The translations under genes and the position numbers were made by a program. From contig NZ_AP023439.1 in assembly GCF_014701095.1 (NCBI RefSeq), forward strand, positions 1,042,001 to 1,106,000: DNA of 64,000 bases. Direction: 5' to 3'. The notes beneath the pieces are model-generated. The model was given only the letters and a program-made list of their open reading frames with translations. It did not search any database and had not been told where the DNA came from. Below are positions 8,975 through 17,892 of the stretch, piece after piece. Position 1 is the first letter of the stretch. The number at the start of each line of letters is the position of its first letter. Source of the stretch: Streptomyces tuirus. Its GTDB lineage: Bacteria > Actinomycetota > Actinomycetes > Streptomycetales > Streptomycetaceae.

Positions 8975-9579
8975 CGGCCGGCCCCCTGCGCGCGGTCGCC
9001 CAGCATCCGCTCGACGTACTTGGCGATGACGTCCACTTCGAGGTTGACCGGGTCGCCGGGCTGCTTGTGGCCGAGCGTGGTCAGGTCGAGGGTGGTGGGG
9101 ATGAGACTGACGGTGAAGTGGTCGGGGCCGGCGTCGACGACGGTGAGGCTGATGCCGTCGACGGTGATGGAGCCCTTCTCGACCACGTACCGGGTGAGGT
9201 CCGCGGGGAGGGAGATCTTCACGATCTCCCAGTGCTCGGAGGGCTTGCGCTCCAGGATCTCGCCGGTGCCGTCCACGTGGCCCTGCACGATGTGCCCGCC
9301 GAGGCGTTCGCCGACGGCCATGGGGCGTTCGAGGTTGACGCGGGAGCCGGCCTTCAGGGCACCGAGGCTGGAGCGTTTCAGGGTCTCGGCCATGACGTCG
9401 GCCGTGAACTCGTCGCCCTCGTGGTCGACGACCGTGAGGCACACGCCGTTCACGGCGATCGAGTCGCCGTGCCTGGCACCTTGGGTGACGACTGGGCCGC
9501 GCAGGCGGAAGCGACAGGCGTCGTCGAGGGTCTCGACGGCGGTGATCTCGCCCAGCTCTTCGACGATTCCGGTGAACAC
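8971..9579 (-). CDS. ribE: Riboflavin synthase alpha chain
   Basis: Riboflavin synthase dismutates two lumazine molecules into riboflavin. The 202-residue protein has the characteristic two tandem lumazine-binding barrels (about 1-97 and 98-190), each with a motif such as VNGVCLTVV or [12 protein letters not shown]. The start [10 protein letters not shown] is diagnostic, so GTG 9579 is taken; a clear AGGAGG lies 10 bases upstream. It is the first gene of the operon and the immediate target of the FMN riboswitch, whose 3-prime end lies about 146 bases ahead. Confidence 0.97.
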   Translation of the reverse strand: MFTGIVEELGEITAVETLDDACRFRLRGPVVTQGARHGDSIAVNGVCLTVVDHEGDEFTADVMAETLKRSSLGALKAGSRVNLERPMAVGERLGGHIVQGHVDGTGEILERKPSEHWEIVKISLPADLTRYVVEKGSITVDGISLTVVDAGPDHFTVSLIPTTLDLTTLGHKQPGDPVNLEVDVIAKYVERMLGDRAQGAGR

Positions 9580-9725
9580 TTCCCGGGTCCTCCTGCCTCT
9601 TCGGGCACGGACTCCGGGGCTGTCGATGACGACAGAAGATACGAGCAGGGACACCGGGGACGACGCCGGACGGAGCCCGCCACGAGGACGGACTTCTCGG
9701 CGGCGCGCACGAATGCCCGCTCGCC

Positions 9726-9852
9726 GCGCACTGCCTCCCATCCGGACTTTAACCGTCGGTCCAGGAATTTCACCTGGTCAACCGGCCGCTGGAGGCGACC
9801 GGGTCGCGGACTGTAACCGCCGGTTCGGACTTTCACCGACCCCGGAGTGCGC
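9726..9852 (-). promoter_or_regulatory. FMN riboswitch (RFN element)
   Basis: Read on the minus strand, the P1 stem GCGCACT (9852-9846) pairs with AGTGCGC (9732-9726). The enclosed sequence carries conserved RFN blocks: GGGGTCGGTGAAAGTCCGAA, ACCGGCGGTTACAGTCCGCGA, and near the 3-prime end GACGGTTAAAGTCCGGATGG followed by GAGGCAGT. This is the classic FMN aptamer ahead of riboflavin operons. No strong terminator was obvious between it and ribE, so control of translation is possible, but this was not folded. Confidence 0.96.
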
Positions 9853-10014
9853 TGCTACTGGTACAGGGCCAGTGTGCCACGCCCGGTGGATGTTCCGAGG
9901 GGAGAGGTATGTGGGCTGCCTCACAGACCGTGTCGCACTCCTTCCCGAGTGCGACCGGCATCCCAACTCGCGCGTCGGGCCCACCTCTTGAGGTCCGGCA
10001 TTGGTACACACCTA

Positions 10015-10044
10015 TTGACGATGTGGTCTAGTCCTTTCTAGGGT
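10015..10044 (+). promoter_or_regulatory. Orphan vegetative promoter with DasR-type (dre) box
   Basis: TTGACG (10015-10020), an 18-base spacer and TAGGGT (10039-10044) form a good HrdB-type promoter. The spacer holds TGGTCTAGTCCT (10024-10035), 10 of 12 matches to the DasR operator core TGGTCTAGACCA typical of chitinase promoters. Nothing on the plus strand follows: transcription would run straight into the antisense of the ROK gene. The -10 touches the ROK stop codon (10044-10046). Confidence 0.6.
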
Positions 10045-11342
10045 CATCGCCAGGGTCGGCTCAACCCCACTGACCGGCCCGGCGGCGGTGACGACGGCCC
10101 TTGCCCGCCGTCGGGCCTTCCCACGCCGCCCGGCTCGAACAACTCGTCCTGGGCCCGGTCCCGGGCCGTGAGCAGGGCGCCGCGCAGGACCGCGCCACCG
10201 CCCAGGGTGGTGGCGCGCACCTCCGTGGGCAGCGGCGTCATCCGGGCGATCCGGTCGCGCACGCGGGTGGCGAGCTCGGCGCCGCCGGCCTGCCCGACCT
10301 CCCCGCCGAGCACCACGCAACCGGGGTCCAGGATCGCGACGACCGAGGCGACGCCGACGGCCAGCCGGTCGGCGAGGGCGTCGAGGAAGGTGACGGCCGG
10401 AGCGGGTCCGCCGAGGGACCCGGCCCCCTGCTGCCCCGCCTGAGCCACCGCCCCCCGCACCGCGTCGACCGCCGCCCGGACCACCCCCGCCTCGGACGCC
10501 TGCGCCGAAATGCCGTGCTGCGCCGCCAGTTCCACGACCGCGGCCGACGCCGCCAGCGAGTGGAAGCCGCCCTCGCAGTCCGTCGAGGTCGGCAGTGCCG
10601 GCGTACCCGGGACCGGAAGGAAGCCGATCTCGCCGGTGCCGCCGGAGGCACCGCGGCGCAGGGCGCCGTCGAGGACCACGGCCGCGCCCGTTCCATGGCC
10701 GAGCCACAGCAGGACGAAGGTGTCCCGGTCCCGGGCCGCCCCGTCGCGCTGCTCGGCCACCGCCGCGAGGTTGGTCTCGTTCTCCACGCTGACGCGGGCC
10801 GCGGGCAACCGCTCCTGGAGGGTGACGACGAGGCGGCGGTGCCACTCCGGAAGCCCGGTGGAGTCGCGGAGTTCACCGCTGGAGGGGTCGACCAGGCCGG
10901 GCGCACCGATGCCGACGGTGTGCAGGCGTTCGGCGCCGGCCTCCTTCGCCACGCGCTCGACCAGCGTGACCGCCTGCTCCAGGGCGGGGCCCGTCCCCGT
11001 GTCACCGGCGATCGGCACCGACGCCTCGGCCAGCACCCGCCCCACCAGGTCCGCGACGGCCACCGCGACGCCCTCGGTGCGGACGTCGAGGGCGGCGAGG
11101 TGCGCCCGGTCGGCGACGATGCCGTAGACCTTCGCGTTGGGCCCGCGGCGCTGCTCCCCCGCTTCGCCGACGACCGCGATGAGCCCGGCGGCTCCGAGAC
11201 GTTCGACGAGGTCGGCGACGGTGGGCCGGGACAGGCCGGTCAGCTGCTTCAACTGCCCTGCCGTCAACGGGCCTTCCTGCTGGAGCAGACGCAGGGCGAG
11301 CCGGTCGTTGATGGCCCGGGCGGTGCTCGGGGATGCGGGCAT
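10044..11342 (-). CDS. ROK-family transcriptional regulator
   Basis: This 432-residue protein has an N-terminal MarR-like winged helix (about residues 14-60, with LKQLTGLSRPTVADLVERLG). A ROK sugar-kinase-like domain follows, with the phosphate-binding segment LGHGTGAAVVLDG and a typical GGAVLRGALL end. The family zinc cluster CxCGxxGC is not intact: the equivalent stretch reads TSTDCEGGFHS, with a single cysteine. A proline- and glycine-rich tail of about 25 residues extends past the usual end, next to the orphan promoter. It is divergent from an MFS transporter and probably controls it through the palindrome at 11403-11423; the sugar ligand is unknown. Confidence 0.88.
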   Translation of the reverse strand: MPASPSTARAINDRLALRLLQQEGPLTAGQLKQLTGLSRPTVADLVERLGAAGLIAVVGEAGEQRRGPNAKVYGIVADRAHLAALDVRTEGVAVAVADLVGRVLAEASVPIAGDTGTGPALEQAVTLVERVAKEAGAERLHTVGIGAPGLVDPSSGELRDSTGLPEWHRRLVVTLQERLPAARVSVENETNLAAVAEQRDGAARDRDTFVLLWLGHGTGAAVVLDGALRRGASGGTGEIGFLPVPGTPALPTSTDCEGGFHSLAASAAVVELAAQHGISAQASEAGVVRAAVDAVRGAVAQAGQQGAGSLGGPAPAVTFLDALADRLAVGVASVVAILDPGCVVLGGEVGQAGGAELATRVRDRIARMTPLPTEVRATTLGGGAVLRGALLTARDRAQDELFEPGGVGRPDGGQGPSSPPPGRSVGLSRPWR

Positions 11343-11402
11343 GCCGGGATCCTTCCAGATCGGCGGACCCGTTCACCGGGGCTCGCCGGGAGACCCTCTT
11401 AT

Positions 11403-11423
11403 TATCAGGCAGGGTTCCTGATA
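11403..11423. promoter_or_regulatory. Palindromic operator between ROK regulator and MFS gene
   Basis: A perfect inverted repeat TATCAGG-N7-CCTGATA lies in the 134-base divergent region. TAGTTT at 11422-11427 could be the -10 of the MFS promoter, placing the palindrome over its spacer. It is unusually AT-rich for the window. Binding by the adjacent ROK protein is inferred from position. Confidence 0.6.
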
Positions 11424-11476
11424 GTTTACGCCCGCACCAGAGGTGAGCACGGCCGAGACCCGGAGGGGACCGCAGA

Positions 11477-12682
11477 ATGGGCAACGTGGTCGACGAACAG
11501 CGCGAGGTGAAGCGGTCCCGGTACGCCGTGGCCGCCGTCTTCGCCGTGCACGGCGCCGTGACCGGCTCGTTCGCGACCCGCGTGCCGTGGATCCAGGACC
11601 ACGCGGGCGTGAGCGCGGGCCAGTTGGGCATCGCGCTCGCCTTCCCCGCGCTCGGCGCGTCCCTGGCGATGCCGCTCGCCGGCAGCATCAGCCACCGCTT
11701 CGGGGCCCGCAACGCGCTGCGCGGACTGATCGCCCTGTGGACGCTGTCCCTGGTCCTGCCGTCCCTCGCCCCGAACCTCCTGGCGCTCTGCCTGGCCCTG
11801 TTCACGTACGGCGCGACGGCGGGCATGGCGGACGTGGCGATGAACGCCCTCGGTGTCGAGGTCGAGAACCGCCTCGGCCGGTCGATCATGTCGGGGCTGC
11901 ACGGCATGTGGAGCGCCGGCGCCCTGATCGGCTCGGCGGCCGGCACGCTCGCCGCGCACCTCGGCTCGGACGCCCGGCTGCACCACGTCCTGGCCGCCGC
12001 GGTCCTCACCGTCGTCGGCGTGCTGTCCTGCCAGTGGGTGCTGGACCTGCAGCCGGCCGAGGACGAGGAGCCGCCGCCGCGCTTCGCCCTGCCGCCCCGC
12101 TCGGCGCTGCTCATCGGCGCGATCGGGTTCTGCGCGGTGTTCGCGGAGGGCGCGAGCCTGGACTGGTCCGCGGTCTATCTGCGCGAGCAGCTGGAGACCT
12201 CGGCCGGTCTCGCGGCGGCGTGCACGACGGGCTTCACGCTCACCATGGCCGTCGCCCGGCTCGCCGGTGACCGGGTCGTGGACCGCTTCGGTGCCGTGCG
12301 GACCGTGCGGGCGAGCGGGGTGTTCGCCGTCCTCGGCGGGCTGCTGATCGTCGTCGCGGACCATCCGGCGGTGGCCATGAGCGGCTTCGCGCTGATGGGG
12401 CTGGGCATCGCCGTCGTCGTACCGCTGTGCTTCGCCGCGGCCGGCCGCAGCGGCTCCAACCCGAGCCTGGCCATCGCGGGTGTCGCGACCATCACGTACA
12501 CCTCGGGCCTGATCGCGCCGAGCGCGATCGGCATGCTGGCGCAGGCGACCAGCCTGATGGTGTCGTTCTGCCTGGTGACGGCGCTGTCCTGCGGTCTGGT
12601 GGCGTTCGCGGGGGTGCTGCGCCCCGGCGAGCGGACGAGGATCGGCCGCCCGGACACGGTGGTCGCCGACCCGCGGCCCTGA
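11477..12682 (+). CDS. MFS transporter
   Basis: This 401-residue protein has about twelve predicted membrane helices in the major facilitator pattern, with a loop motif (ISHRFGARNALRG) between helices 2 and 3. It resembles the FucP/YbjJ-like branch associated with sugars, but the substrate cannot be read from sequence. The ATG at 11477 (MGNVVDEQREVKRSRYAV) follows a GGAGGGG ribosome binding site. It is divergent from the ROK regulator, which supports sugar-linked regulation; an 88-base gap separates it from the permease downstream. Confidence 0.85.
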   Translation: MGNVVDEQREVKRSRYAVAAVFAVHGAVTGSFATRVPWIQDHAGVSAGQLGIALAFPALGASLAMPLAGSISHRFGARNALRGLIALWTLSLVLPSLAPNLLALCLALFTYGATAGMADVAMNALGVEVENRLGRSIMSGLHGMWSAGALIGSAAGTLAAHLGSDARLHHVLAAAVLTVVGVLSCQWVLDLQPAEDEEPPPRFALPPRSALLIGAIGFCAVFAEGASLDWSAVYLREQLETSAGLAAACTTGFTLTMAVARLAGDRVVDRFGAVRTVRASGVFAVLGGLLIVVADHPAVAMSGFALMGLGIAVVVPLCFAAAGRSGSNPSLAIAGVATITYTSGLIAPSAIGMLAQATSLMVSFCLVTALSCGLVAFAGVLRPGERTRIGRPDTVVADPRP

Positions 12683-12770
12683 GCGGACACCCGCCCCGGT
12701 CATCAGCACAGTGGGCGCACCCCGACAATGGTCCGGACACGCACAGGCACGACGAAAGCGAAACCGCACC

Positions 12771-14150
12771 ATGGATCTCGGCGTCCGCTGGAAACTGCAC
12801 GGCGACGGACGCACCCCGGCGCCCGGCGCGGTGGTCCGCCCCGACGAGCGGCTCTCCTGGCCCCGTACGGCCGGACTCGGCGCACAGCACGTGGTGGCGA
12901 TGTTCGGCGCGTCCTTCGTCGCACCCGTCCTGATGGGCCTGGACCCGAACCTCGCGATCATGATGTCGGGCGTCGCCACCATCGTGTTCCTCCTCGCCAC
13001 CCGTGGCAGCGTGCCCAGTTACCTGGGCTGCTCGCTCTCCTTCGTCGGCGTGGCGGCGGTGATCCGGGCGCAGGGCGGCAGCAGCGCGACCGTCACGGGA
13101 GCGGTGTTCGTCGTCGGGGGCGCGCTGTTCCTGGTCGGGCTGGCCGTGCGGCGGTTCGGGGCGCGGATCATCCACGCCACCATGCCGCCGATCGTGACCG
13201 GCGCGGTGGTGATGCTGATCGGCTTCAACCTGGCGCCGGTGACGGCCTCGACGTACTGGCCGCAGGACCAGTGGACGGCCCTGCTGGTGATGCTGTTCAC
13301 CGGTCTGGCGGTCGTCTGCCTGCGGGGCTTCTGGTCCCGGATCGCGATCTTCCTCGGGCTGGTCTTCGGGTACGGCATCTCCTGGGTCTTCGATCTGGTC
13401 TTCGGCAAGATCCACTCCGTGGACGCGAGCGGCAGGCTGACTGACCACTGGCGGCTCGACCTGTCCGGTGTGGGCAAGGCCGACTGGATCGGGCTGCCGA
13501 CCCTGCACGCCCCGTCCTTCGAGTGGTCGGCGATCCTGGTCGCCCTGCCGGTCGTCATCGCGCTGGTCGCGGAGAACGCCGGGCACGTCAAGGCGGTCGG
13601 CGAAATGACCGGCGACTCGCTGGACGACAAGCTGGGCACGGCCATCGCGGCCGACGGCGTCGGCTCGATGCTGTCCACCGCGGTCGGCGGCCCGCCCAAC
13701 ACCACGTACTCCGAGAACATCGGCGTGATGGCGGCGACCCGCGTGTACTCGACGGCCGCCTACTGGGCCGCGGCCTGCTTCGCCCTGCTGTTCGGCGTCT
13801 GCCCGAAGTTCGGCGCGGTCGTGGCGGCGATCCCGGGCGGGGTGCTCGGCGGCATCACCGTCATCCTGTACGGCATGATCGGCCTGCTGGGCGCGCAGAT
13901 CTGGATCAACGCCAAGGTCGATCTGCGCAATCCGCTGAACCTGGTCCCGGCCGCGGCGGGCATCATCATCGGCGTCGGCAACGTCTCCCTGAAGTTCTCG
14001 GACACCTTCTCGCTGAGCGGCATCGCGCTCGGCACGGTGGTCGTCATCACCGGCTACCACGCCCTGCGGGCCTTCGCCCCGGCCCACTTGAAGACGCAGG
14101 CGCCGCTGCTGGACGAGGGCACCTCCTCCTACGACGAGGCCAAGTCGTAG
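12771..14150 (+). CDS. Uracil/xanthine permease, NCS2 family (UraA-like)
   Basis: This 459-residue membrane protein has about fourteen helices and diagnostic NCS2 motifs: ALVAENAGHVKAVGEMTG around the substrate-binding glutamate, and GGPPNTTYSENIGVMAATRV, which is closest to UraA/RutG uracil carriers. It should import uracil (or another nucleobase) with protons, complementing the de novo pyrimidine operon further along. I used ATG 12771 (MDLGVRWKLHGDG), where conserved sequence begins; the frame is open to 12711 and the ribosome binding site is weak. Its 3-prime end overlaps the convergent GH6 gene by 22 bases. Confidence 0.9.
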   Translation: MDLGVRWKLHGDGRTPAPGAVVRPDERLSWPRTAGLGAQHVVAMFGASFVAPVLMGLDPNLAIMMSGVATIVFLLATRGSVPSYLGCSLSFVGVAAVIRAQGGSSATVTGAVFVVGGALFLVGLAVRRFGARIIHATMPPIVTGAVVMLIGFNLAPVTASTYWPQDQWTALLVMLFTGLAVVCLRGFWSRIAIFLGLVFGYGISWVFDLVFGKIHSVDASGRLTDHWRLDLSGVGKADWIGLPTLHAPSFEWSAILVALPVVIALVAENAGHVKAVGEMTGDSLDDKLGTAIAADGVGSMLSTAVGGPPNTTYSENIGVMAATRVYSTAAYWAAACFALLFGVCPKFGAVVAAIPGGVLGGITVILYGMIGLLGAQIWINAKVDLRNPLNLVPAAAGIIIGVGNVSLKFSDTFSLSGIALGTVVVITGYHALRAFAPAHLKTQAPLLDEGTSSYDEAKS

Positions 14151-15337
14151 GCGTACGACGCCGTGAAGGTCCCCGGCCTGCCCTTGCAGCCGTCCGACTC
14201 CCCCGGCAGCTTCACCCACAGGTAGGCGTCGATCCGGGACTCGCCGGTGCTCAGGCTCGGGGTCCGGCCGAGTCTGCGGCCCGAGGGGTCGCACCACTCG
14301 CCGTCGGCCGGGGCGCCGTTGCCGTTGCGGCTGGTGTCGATGACGGCGCCGAGGTCCGCCGGGCCACCGAGCGCGTCGAGGACCCGCCGGTCGTAGGCGA
14401 CCTCGTCGGCCGTGGTGTGGAAGTTGGAGACGTTGCTGAAGAAGCCGTCGGAGGACTCGGGCGAGGCGGCGCCGGCCTGCCGGAGCCAGGCGGCCTGCTT
14501 GCCGGGCGCGTTCCAGCCCGAGTGGCCCGCGTCGAAGTACACGCGGGCCCGGGGGTTGGCTGACTTCAGGACACGGCCGGCCCGGGCCAGCGAGGCGAAG
14601 CGGTCCGCGCGGTCACCGGCGGAGAGGCACTCGGTCTGGGCGACCGAGTCCGGCTCGAGGACGACGATGACCTCACCGGAGCCCAGCCCGGCCGCGAACC
14701 GGTCGATCCAGGCGTCGTAGGCGTCCAGGCCGGGCGCCCCGCCCTGGGAGTGGCCGCCGCAGTCCCGGCCGGGGATCGCGTAGGGCACGACGACGGGCAC
14801 CCGGCCGAGCGCGGCCCCGCCCGAGGTCACGGCGGCGACCCGGGCGGTGACGGTTTCCGGTGCGTAGTCGGCGAACCAGACGGCCGCGGGCTGCTCGGCG
14901 ATGCGGGACGCGATGACCGCGTGCCGGGGGTCGCCGGTGTGCGAGCGGACCCAGGCGAGCACCTGGGAGTCGGGGTGGCGGTAGAGCCGGCCGGCCGCGG
15001 TGGTGGTGTGCTCCCGCTTCGTGTCGGTCCTCGGCGGCGTGGGGCTCTGCGTCCGGCGTGCGGACGGGGACGGCGAGGGCGAGGGCGAGGCGGACCCGGT
15101 GGTGGGCGGCGCGGACGCGGACGGCACGGCCGGCAGGGGCGCCAGGCGGGGCGAAGCCGACACCTCGGGCGGCGCGGCCTCGTCCGAGGCCGGCTTGTCG
15201 TCGAACGCGGCGAGGACGCCCGCGACCGCTCCGGCCGCCACGACGAGCGAGGCCGCCGCGACCATCGCGCCGCGCCGGGCGGCTCGCCTGCGCCCGGCCC
15301 TGCGGGCGGCCAGGCGCTGGGCACGCGAGCCTGACAC
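14129..15337 (-). CDS. Secreted or membrane-anchored GH6 endoglucanase
   Basis: This 402-residue protein starts with a very arginine-rich segment and a hydrophobic helix (about residues 24-45), which may be a signal peptide or a membrane anchor. A Pro/Ser/Thr linker follows (about 55-110), then a glycoside hydrolase family 6 domain (about 118-400). The catalytic pair is visible: D192 in PGRDCGG and D230 in VVLEPDSV, with the 38-residue spacing known from Thermobifida Cel6A. It should cleave beta-1,4-glucan outside the cytoplasmic membrane. Start is GTG 15337 after a long G/A-rich ribosome binding site. No cellulose-binding domain is present. Confidence 0.9.
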   Translation of the reverse strand: MSGSRAQRLAARRAGRRRAARRGAMVAAASLVVAAGAVAGVLAAFDDKPASDEAAPPEVSASPRLAPLPAVPSASAPPTTGSASPSPSPSPSARRTQSPTPPRTDTKREHTTTAAGRLYRHPDSQVLAWVRSHTGDPRHAVIASRIAEQPAAVWFADYAPETVTARVAAVTSGGAALGRVPVVVPYAIPGRDCGGHSQGGAPGLDAYDAWIDRFAAGLGSGEVIVVLEPDSVAQTECLSAGDRADRFASLARAGRVLKSANPRARVYFDAGHSGWNAPGKQAAWLRQAGAASPESSDGFFSNVSNFHTTADEVAYDRRVLDALGGPADLGAVIDTSRNGNGAPADGEWCDPSGRRLGRTPSLSTGESRIDAYLWVKLPGESDGCKGRPGTFTASYAYDLASS

Positions 15338-15440
15338 AGTGCTGCTCCCCCTCCCCCTGCGGCGGGCGGTGTTCCCCCGTTTCGGGGAAGCGCCGGGCCC
15401 GCCGGTACTCCCGCCAGCCTAGAGCTGCGACTCTGCCCGC

Positions 15441-16151
15441 ATGCCGCGATGCGAACAACTCCCCCCAGCCGTGGACACGCCGGTCGACGCCGTCATCTCC
15501 CGGATGCGCGCCCTCGACGCGGCACTGCACCCGCGGGACGGGGTGGCGGTCTTCAACCGCGTCTACCTCGCGGTGACGGAGGCGGTGGACCGGTGGGTCG
15601 ACACCGGCCGGTTCACGGACGCCCACGCGGCGATCACGCTGGACGTACGGTTCGCGCGGCGGTATCTGGCGGCCGTCGAGGCGGTCGCGGACGAGCGGCG
15701 CCCGCCCGCGTGCTGGCGGCCGCTGTTCCAGTTCCGCCGCCATCCCGGGGTACGGCCGTTGCAGTTCGCGCTGGCGGGCATCAACGCGCACATCGGGCAC
15801 GATCTCGCGCTGGCCGTCGTGGACACCTGCCGTACGCTCGGCTGCGCCCCCGTCGATCTGGAGGACGAGTTCGACATGGTGGGCGATCTCCTCCTGTCGC
15901 TGGAGGAGCGCATCCGCGAAGATCTGATGCCGGGCCCCGATCTGTTCCGGATCGCCGACCCGCTGACCCATCTGCTCGGTTCCTGGAGCCTGGAGCGCGC
16001 CCGGGACGCCGCGTGGACGGCGGCCCGGGCGCTGTGGGCCCTGCGTGAACTGCCCGACGTCGCGGGCGAGTTCACCGAACGCATGGACACCGCGGTGGGC
16101 TTCGCGGGACGCATGCTGCTCACGCCCCTGACCGAGCCCGGGTACCGCTAG
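15441..16151 (+). CDS. DUF5995 family protein
   Basis: This 236-residue, probably cytoplasmic and mostly helical protein is of unknown function. It shows conserved segments of the uncharacterised DUF5995 family: FNRVYLAVTEAVDRWV, FARRYLAAVEAV, and a FALAGINAHIGHDLALAVVDTC motif whose two histidines could bind a metal (inference). It stands divergent from the GH6 gene. Its TAG stop interlocks with that of davB in the four bases CTAG (16148-16151), leaving no room for a terminator. Confidence 0.75.
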   Translation: MPRCEQLPPAVDTPVDAVISRMRALDAALHPRDGVAVFNRVYLAVTEAVDRWVDTGRFTDAHAAITLDVRFARRYLAAVEAVADERRPPACWRPLFQFRRHPGVRPLQFALAGINAHIGHDLALAVVDTCRTLGCAPVDLEDEFDMVGDLLLSLEERIREDLMPGPDLFRIADPLTHLLGSWSLERARDAAWTAARALWALRELPDVAGEFTERMDTAVGFAGRMLLTPLTEPGYR

Positions 16152-17845
16152 TCCTCCGGCAGTTCGACGGGCGCGATCTCGTCGTAGACGTCGCCGGGGC
16201 CCGGGTTGGTCGCGTCCGTCGCGCCGCCCAGGTGATGCATGACGCCCCAGACCGCGTTGAGGGCGGTCTGGATCGCGCCCTCGGCCCAGCCGGCCGTCCA
16301 GGAGATGTCGTCGCCGGCGAGGAAGATGCCGCGCTTGTCCTCGGGCAGCCTGTCCTGCATGAAGTGCGTGAACAGGCGCCGCTGGTAGCGGTAGTGGCCG
16401 GGCAGGTTGGCCTTGAACGCGCCCATGAAGTAGGGCTCGTTCTCCCAGGAGACGGTCACCGGGTTGCCGATGATGTGCTTGCGGATGTCGACCTTGGGAT
16501 AGATCTCGCCGAGCGACTTCAGCATGACCTCCATCCGCTCGTTCGCGGACAGCGGCAGCCACTTCAGGCTGTCGTCGCACCAGGTGTAGGAGAGGCAGAT
16601 GACGGCGGGCTTGTCCGGGCCGTCGTCGAGCAGGTAGGTGCCGCGGGTCATGCGGTCGGTGAGCGTCATCGACATGACGTCCCGGCCGGTCTCCTCGTCC
16701 TTGTCCAGCCAGAAGGGCCGGTCGACCGGGACGAAAAGCTTCGAGCTCTCCATGTAGTGGGTGCGCTCGATCGCCGTCCAGTGGTCGATCGGGAAGAGCG
16801 AGTCGTCACAGGCGATCTTCGACAGCAGCATCCAGGACTGGGCGGTGAAGATGGCCGCCTGGAAGGTGCGGATGTCGCCGTTCGCGTCGGTCACCGTGAT
16901 GCGGTTGCCGGCGGTGCGGTGCAGCCGGGTCACGGCCGGGCGGGGCTCGCCGCCCTCGTGCAGGGTCGCGAGCGAGGTGCCCTGGGCCCAGTGGACGATC
17001 TTCTGCGGCTCACGCTCCCACAGGCGCAGCGGCAGCTGCTGGGAGCCGCCGACGATGCCGCGGTGGTGGTCGTCGGCCTCGGTGTAGACGACGCGCAGGA
17101 TCTCCAGGATGGAGTTGGGGAAGTCGGTGTCCCAGCCGCCCGTGCCGAAGCCGACCTGGCCGAAGATCTCGCGGTGCCGGAAGGACTTGAACGCCTCGGA
17201 GTCGCACAGGAAGCCGTAGAAGGTCTGGTTGTCGAGCTTCTCGACGAGCCTGGACCAGATCTCGCGGATGCGCGGCACGTCCCGCTCGCGCAGGGCGCGG
17301 TTCATGTCGGAGAAGTCGGCGCCCTCCTCCAGGCAGCGGTTCCACGCCTCGGCGACGTCCCGGTAGACCTGGGGCAGGTCGCCGACCGTCTCGGCGTAGT
17401 GCGACTCGCCCTTGAGGTCGACGACGGTCGACGGGGTCGCCTCGGAGAGCGGGTTGGGGAACGGCCGCGTCTCGAGGCCGACGAGGTCGATGTAGTGCTG
17501 GAGGGCCGTGGAGGACGGCGGGAAGCGCATCGCGCCCATCTCGGCGGTGAGGGACTCGTCGCACCCGTCGAAGCCCACCGTGCGCAGCCGGCCGCCGATC
17601 TGGTCGGCCTCGTACACGACGGGCTTGAGGCCCATCTTCATCAGCTCGTACGCGGCGACGATGCCGGACAGGCCGCCGCCGATGACCGCGACCTCCGTGC
17701 CGTGCTCCGTCGCGGGTATCTGCCCGAGACCCGCCGGGTGGGCGAGGAAGTCGTCGTAGGCGTACGGGAAGTCCGGGCCGAACATGGTGATCGGCAGCTG
17801 CTGCGCGTCTGCGTGCTCGACGGCGTTGGGCACGGTGGACGTCAT
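16148..17845 (-). CDS. davB: L-lysine 2-monooxygenase (FAD)
   Basis: DavB oxidatively decarboxylates L-lysine to 5-aminovaleramide. The 565-residue protein matches the Pseudomonas enzyme along its length as I recall it: the start ITMFGPDFPYAYDDFLAHPAG, the FAD dinucleotide motif VIGGGLSGIVAAYELMKMG (about residues 53-71), EMGAMRFPPSS, FGQVGFGTGGWDTDFPNS and the C-terminal FAD contact GIFLAGDDISWT. Related amine oxidases act on tryptophan or phenylalanine, so specificity is inferred from overall similarity and from the adjacent davA. It is the second gene of a davA-davB operon, 47 bases after davA. Confidence 0.88.
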   Translation of the reverse strand: MTSTVPNAVEHADAQQLPITMFGPDFPYAYDDFLAHPAGLGQIPATEHGTEVAVIGGGLSGIVAAYELMKMGLKPVVYEADQIGGRLRTVGFDGCDESLTAEMGAMRFPPSSTALQHYIDLVGLETRPFPNPLSEATPSTVVDLKGESHYAETVGDLPQVYRDVAEAWNRCLEEGADFSDMNRALRERDVPRIREIWSRLVEKLDNQTFYGFLCDSEAFKSFRHREIFGQVGFGTGGWDTDFPNSILEILRVVYTEADDHHRGIVGGSQQLPLRLWEREPQKIVHWAQGTSLATLHEGGEPRPAVTRLHRTAGNRITVTDANGDIRTFQAAIFTAQSWMLLSKIACDDSLFPIDHWTAIERTHYMESSKLFVPVDRPFWLDKDEETGRDVMSMTLTDRMTRGTYLLDDGPDKPAVICLSYTWCDDSLKWLPLSANERMEVMLKSLGEIYPKVDIRKHIIGNPVTVSWENEPYFMGAFKANLPGHYRYQRRLFTHFMQDRLPEDKRGIFLAGDDISWTAGWAEGAIQTALNAVWGVMHHLGGATDATNPGPGDVYDEIAPVELPED

Positions 17846-17892
17846 GGGGTACGGACTCCTTGCACAGATGTGAACAGGCGGGTGAGGGGGTG

